Assembly (NCBI GenBank): GCA_028284565.1
Contig: JANQRM010000577.1
Location: 1-6,540 of the forward strand
Origin: Anaerolineae bacterium
Lineage (GTDB): Bacteria > Chloroflexota > Anaerolineae > Aggregatilineales > Phototrophicaceae
DNA length: 6,540 bases
Reading direction: 5' to 3'
Shown: piece by piece, positions 5,989-6,540 of the stretch
Position numbering within the stretch: position 1 is the first letter of the stretch
Layout: each line of letters begins with the position of its first letter
Program-made: the position numbers and the translations under genes
The notes under the pieces: model-generated
The model's database searches: none
What the model saw: only the letters and a program-made list of their open reading frames with translations
Told to the model about the DNA's origin: nothing

Positions 5989-6540
5989 AAATCGGCATCA
6001 TCTCTGATGTGCATGCTCATCTCATCCCGCTGGAAAAGGCTTTATCCATATTTGAACTCGAACAAGTCGATGCCATCGTCTGTGCAGGCGATTTGGTTGA
6101 GAAAGGGCAAGATGGTGATGTGGTTGTCGCGCTTCTTCAGGAACTCAATATCCCCTGTGTGCTGGGCAATCACGATGAGATGATACAGGGCAATCAACGC
6201 TGGTTTCGTGAGAATCTTGACCCCAATAATCCCAATGCCCTGAAACATCTCATGTCGGATGACTCCCTCCTTTTCTAAAGAGACTACCTAAGACACTGCG
6301 CTTTGAGTGGAAGGGGTATCGCGTTCTGCTGGTGCATGGTACACCCACGAGCAATGTCGATTACTTGTTTCCAAATAGCCCAGACGCGAAGTTCAAAGCT
6401 ATTGCGATGGATGCTCAAGCCGATGTGATTATTTACGGGCATACACACCAGACGACTTGCCTGCGTCGTCGTGGGGTATGGTTTCTTAATCCCGGCTCAT
6501 TGATTGGCAAGCGGGGATTCGCTGGAACGTGTGCAATATT
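5985..6540 (+). CDS. YfcE/MJ0936-like metallophosphoesterase, frame-broken and truncated by window edge
   Basis: The first frame (5985-6278) gives 97 residues with D8-x-H10 (SDVHAH), G35-D36 (AGDLVEKG) and G61-N62-H63-D64, then hits TAA at 6276-6278. The missing half continues in the frame that holds CTA at 6275-6277: FLKRLPKTLRFEW, then VHG (H118 in the joined protein), YGHTHQ (H153 and H155) and a FLNPGSL strand, open to the window end. Joined, the protein has all seven expected metal ligands and matches its upstream paralogue and the YfcE-type family. Adding one base to the TTTT run at 6271-6274 restores a single frame. The cause may be a sequencing error, a true inactivating deletion or, less likely, recoding. 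Alone, the 97-residue product would lack three ligands. Its ATG overlaps the preceding TGA (ATGA), so translation is probably coupled. Confidence 0.85.
6269..6278 (+). other. Frame break: apparent one-base deletion in a T run, followed by TAA
   Basis: The bases CCTTTTC (6269-6275) are followed directly by TAA in the upstream frame. Homologous coding sequence resumes in the minus-one frame from CTA at 6275 (LKRLPKT). One extra T would give Leu-Phe-Leu-Lys-Arg without a gap or duplication, so the break can be placed within a few bases. The heptamer is a poor match to the X-XXY-YYZ slippery pattern because the CCT/CTT slip mispairs. I see no strong downstream hairpin, so an indel is favoured over programmed frameshifting. 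Confidence 0.75.

Overview
This 6.5 kb window is gene-dense bacterial chromosome with roughly 50% GC in most genes. Several traits resemble what I recall from Chloroflexota: an ABC exporter with a long insert in its ATPase domain, a peptidyl-tRNA hydrolase with a TPR tail, and a dispersed-repeat-like GGGCGTA...TACGCCC hairpin. That assignment is inference from memory, not a search result. No plasmid, phage, IS, CRISPR or RNA gene is visible.

Layout. (1) The 3' end of an unidentified gene, possibly STAS/SpoIIAA-like, stops at 241. (2) A 192-base gap follows and holds an imperfect 49-base inverted repeat. (3) A 647-residue homodimeric-type ABC exporter occupies 434-2377. One base later comes a 127-residue Cys/His-containing protein of unknown function, clearly more AT-rich than its neighbours. 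(4) A minus-strand SAM-dependent methyltransferase (2753-3490) runs tail to tail into that small gene with a 10-base overlap, and head to head with the next block. (5) A plus-strand block runs from 3568 to the window edge. It holds a calcineurin-like phosphoesterase, a Pth-TPR fusion, and two paralogous YfcE/MJ0936-type phosphoesterases overlapping by an ATGA.

The points most worth a second look are in the last block. The first of the two tandem phosphoesterases (5347-5988) has lost three metal-ligand positions (H to Q, N to D, H to R) while keeping the fold-defining sequence, so it looks like a pseudoenzyme. Its neighbour keeps every ligand but is broken by a one-base frame shift near 6271-6276; downstream of that point the missing motifs continue intact in another frame. 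The peptidyl-tRNA hydrolase keeps all its catalytic residues and carries about 150 extra residues of TPR-like repeats.

How the genes work together is only partly readable. The exporter and the Cys protein are probably co-transcribed. The phosphoesterase-Pth-phosphoesterase block could be one operon, but no sequence evidence shows a shared pathway. I found no firm evidence of a new biological system. The active/inactive phosphoesterase pair next to Pth-TPR is the best candidate for one.
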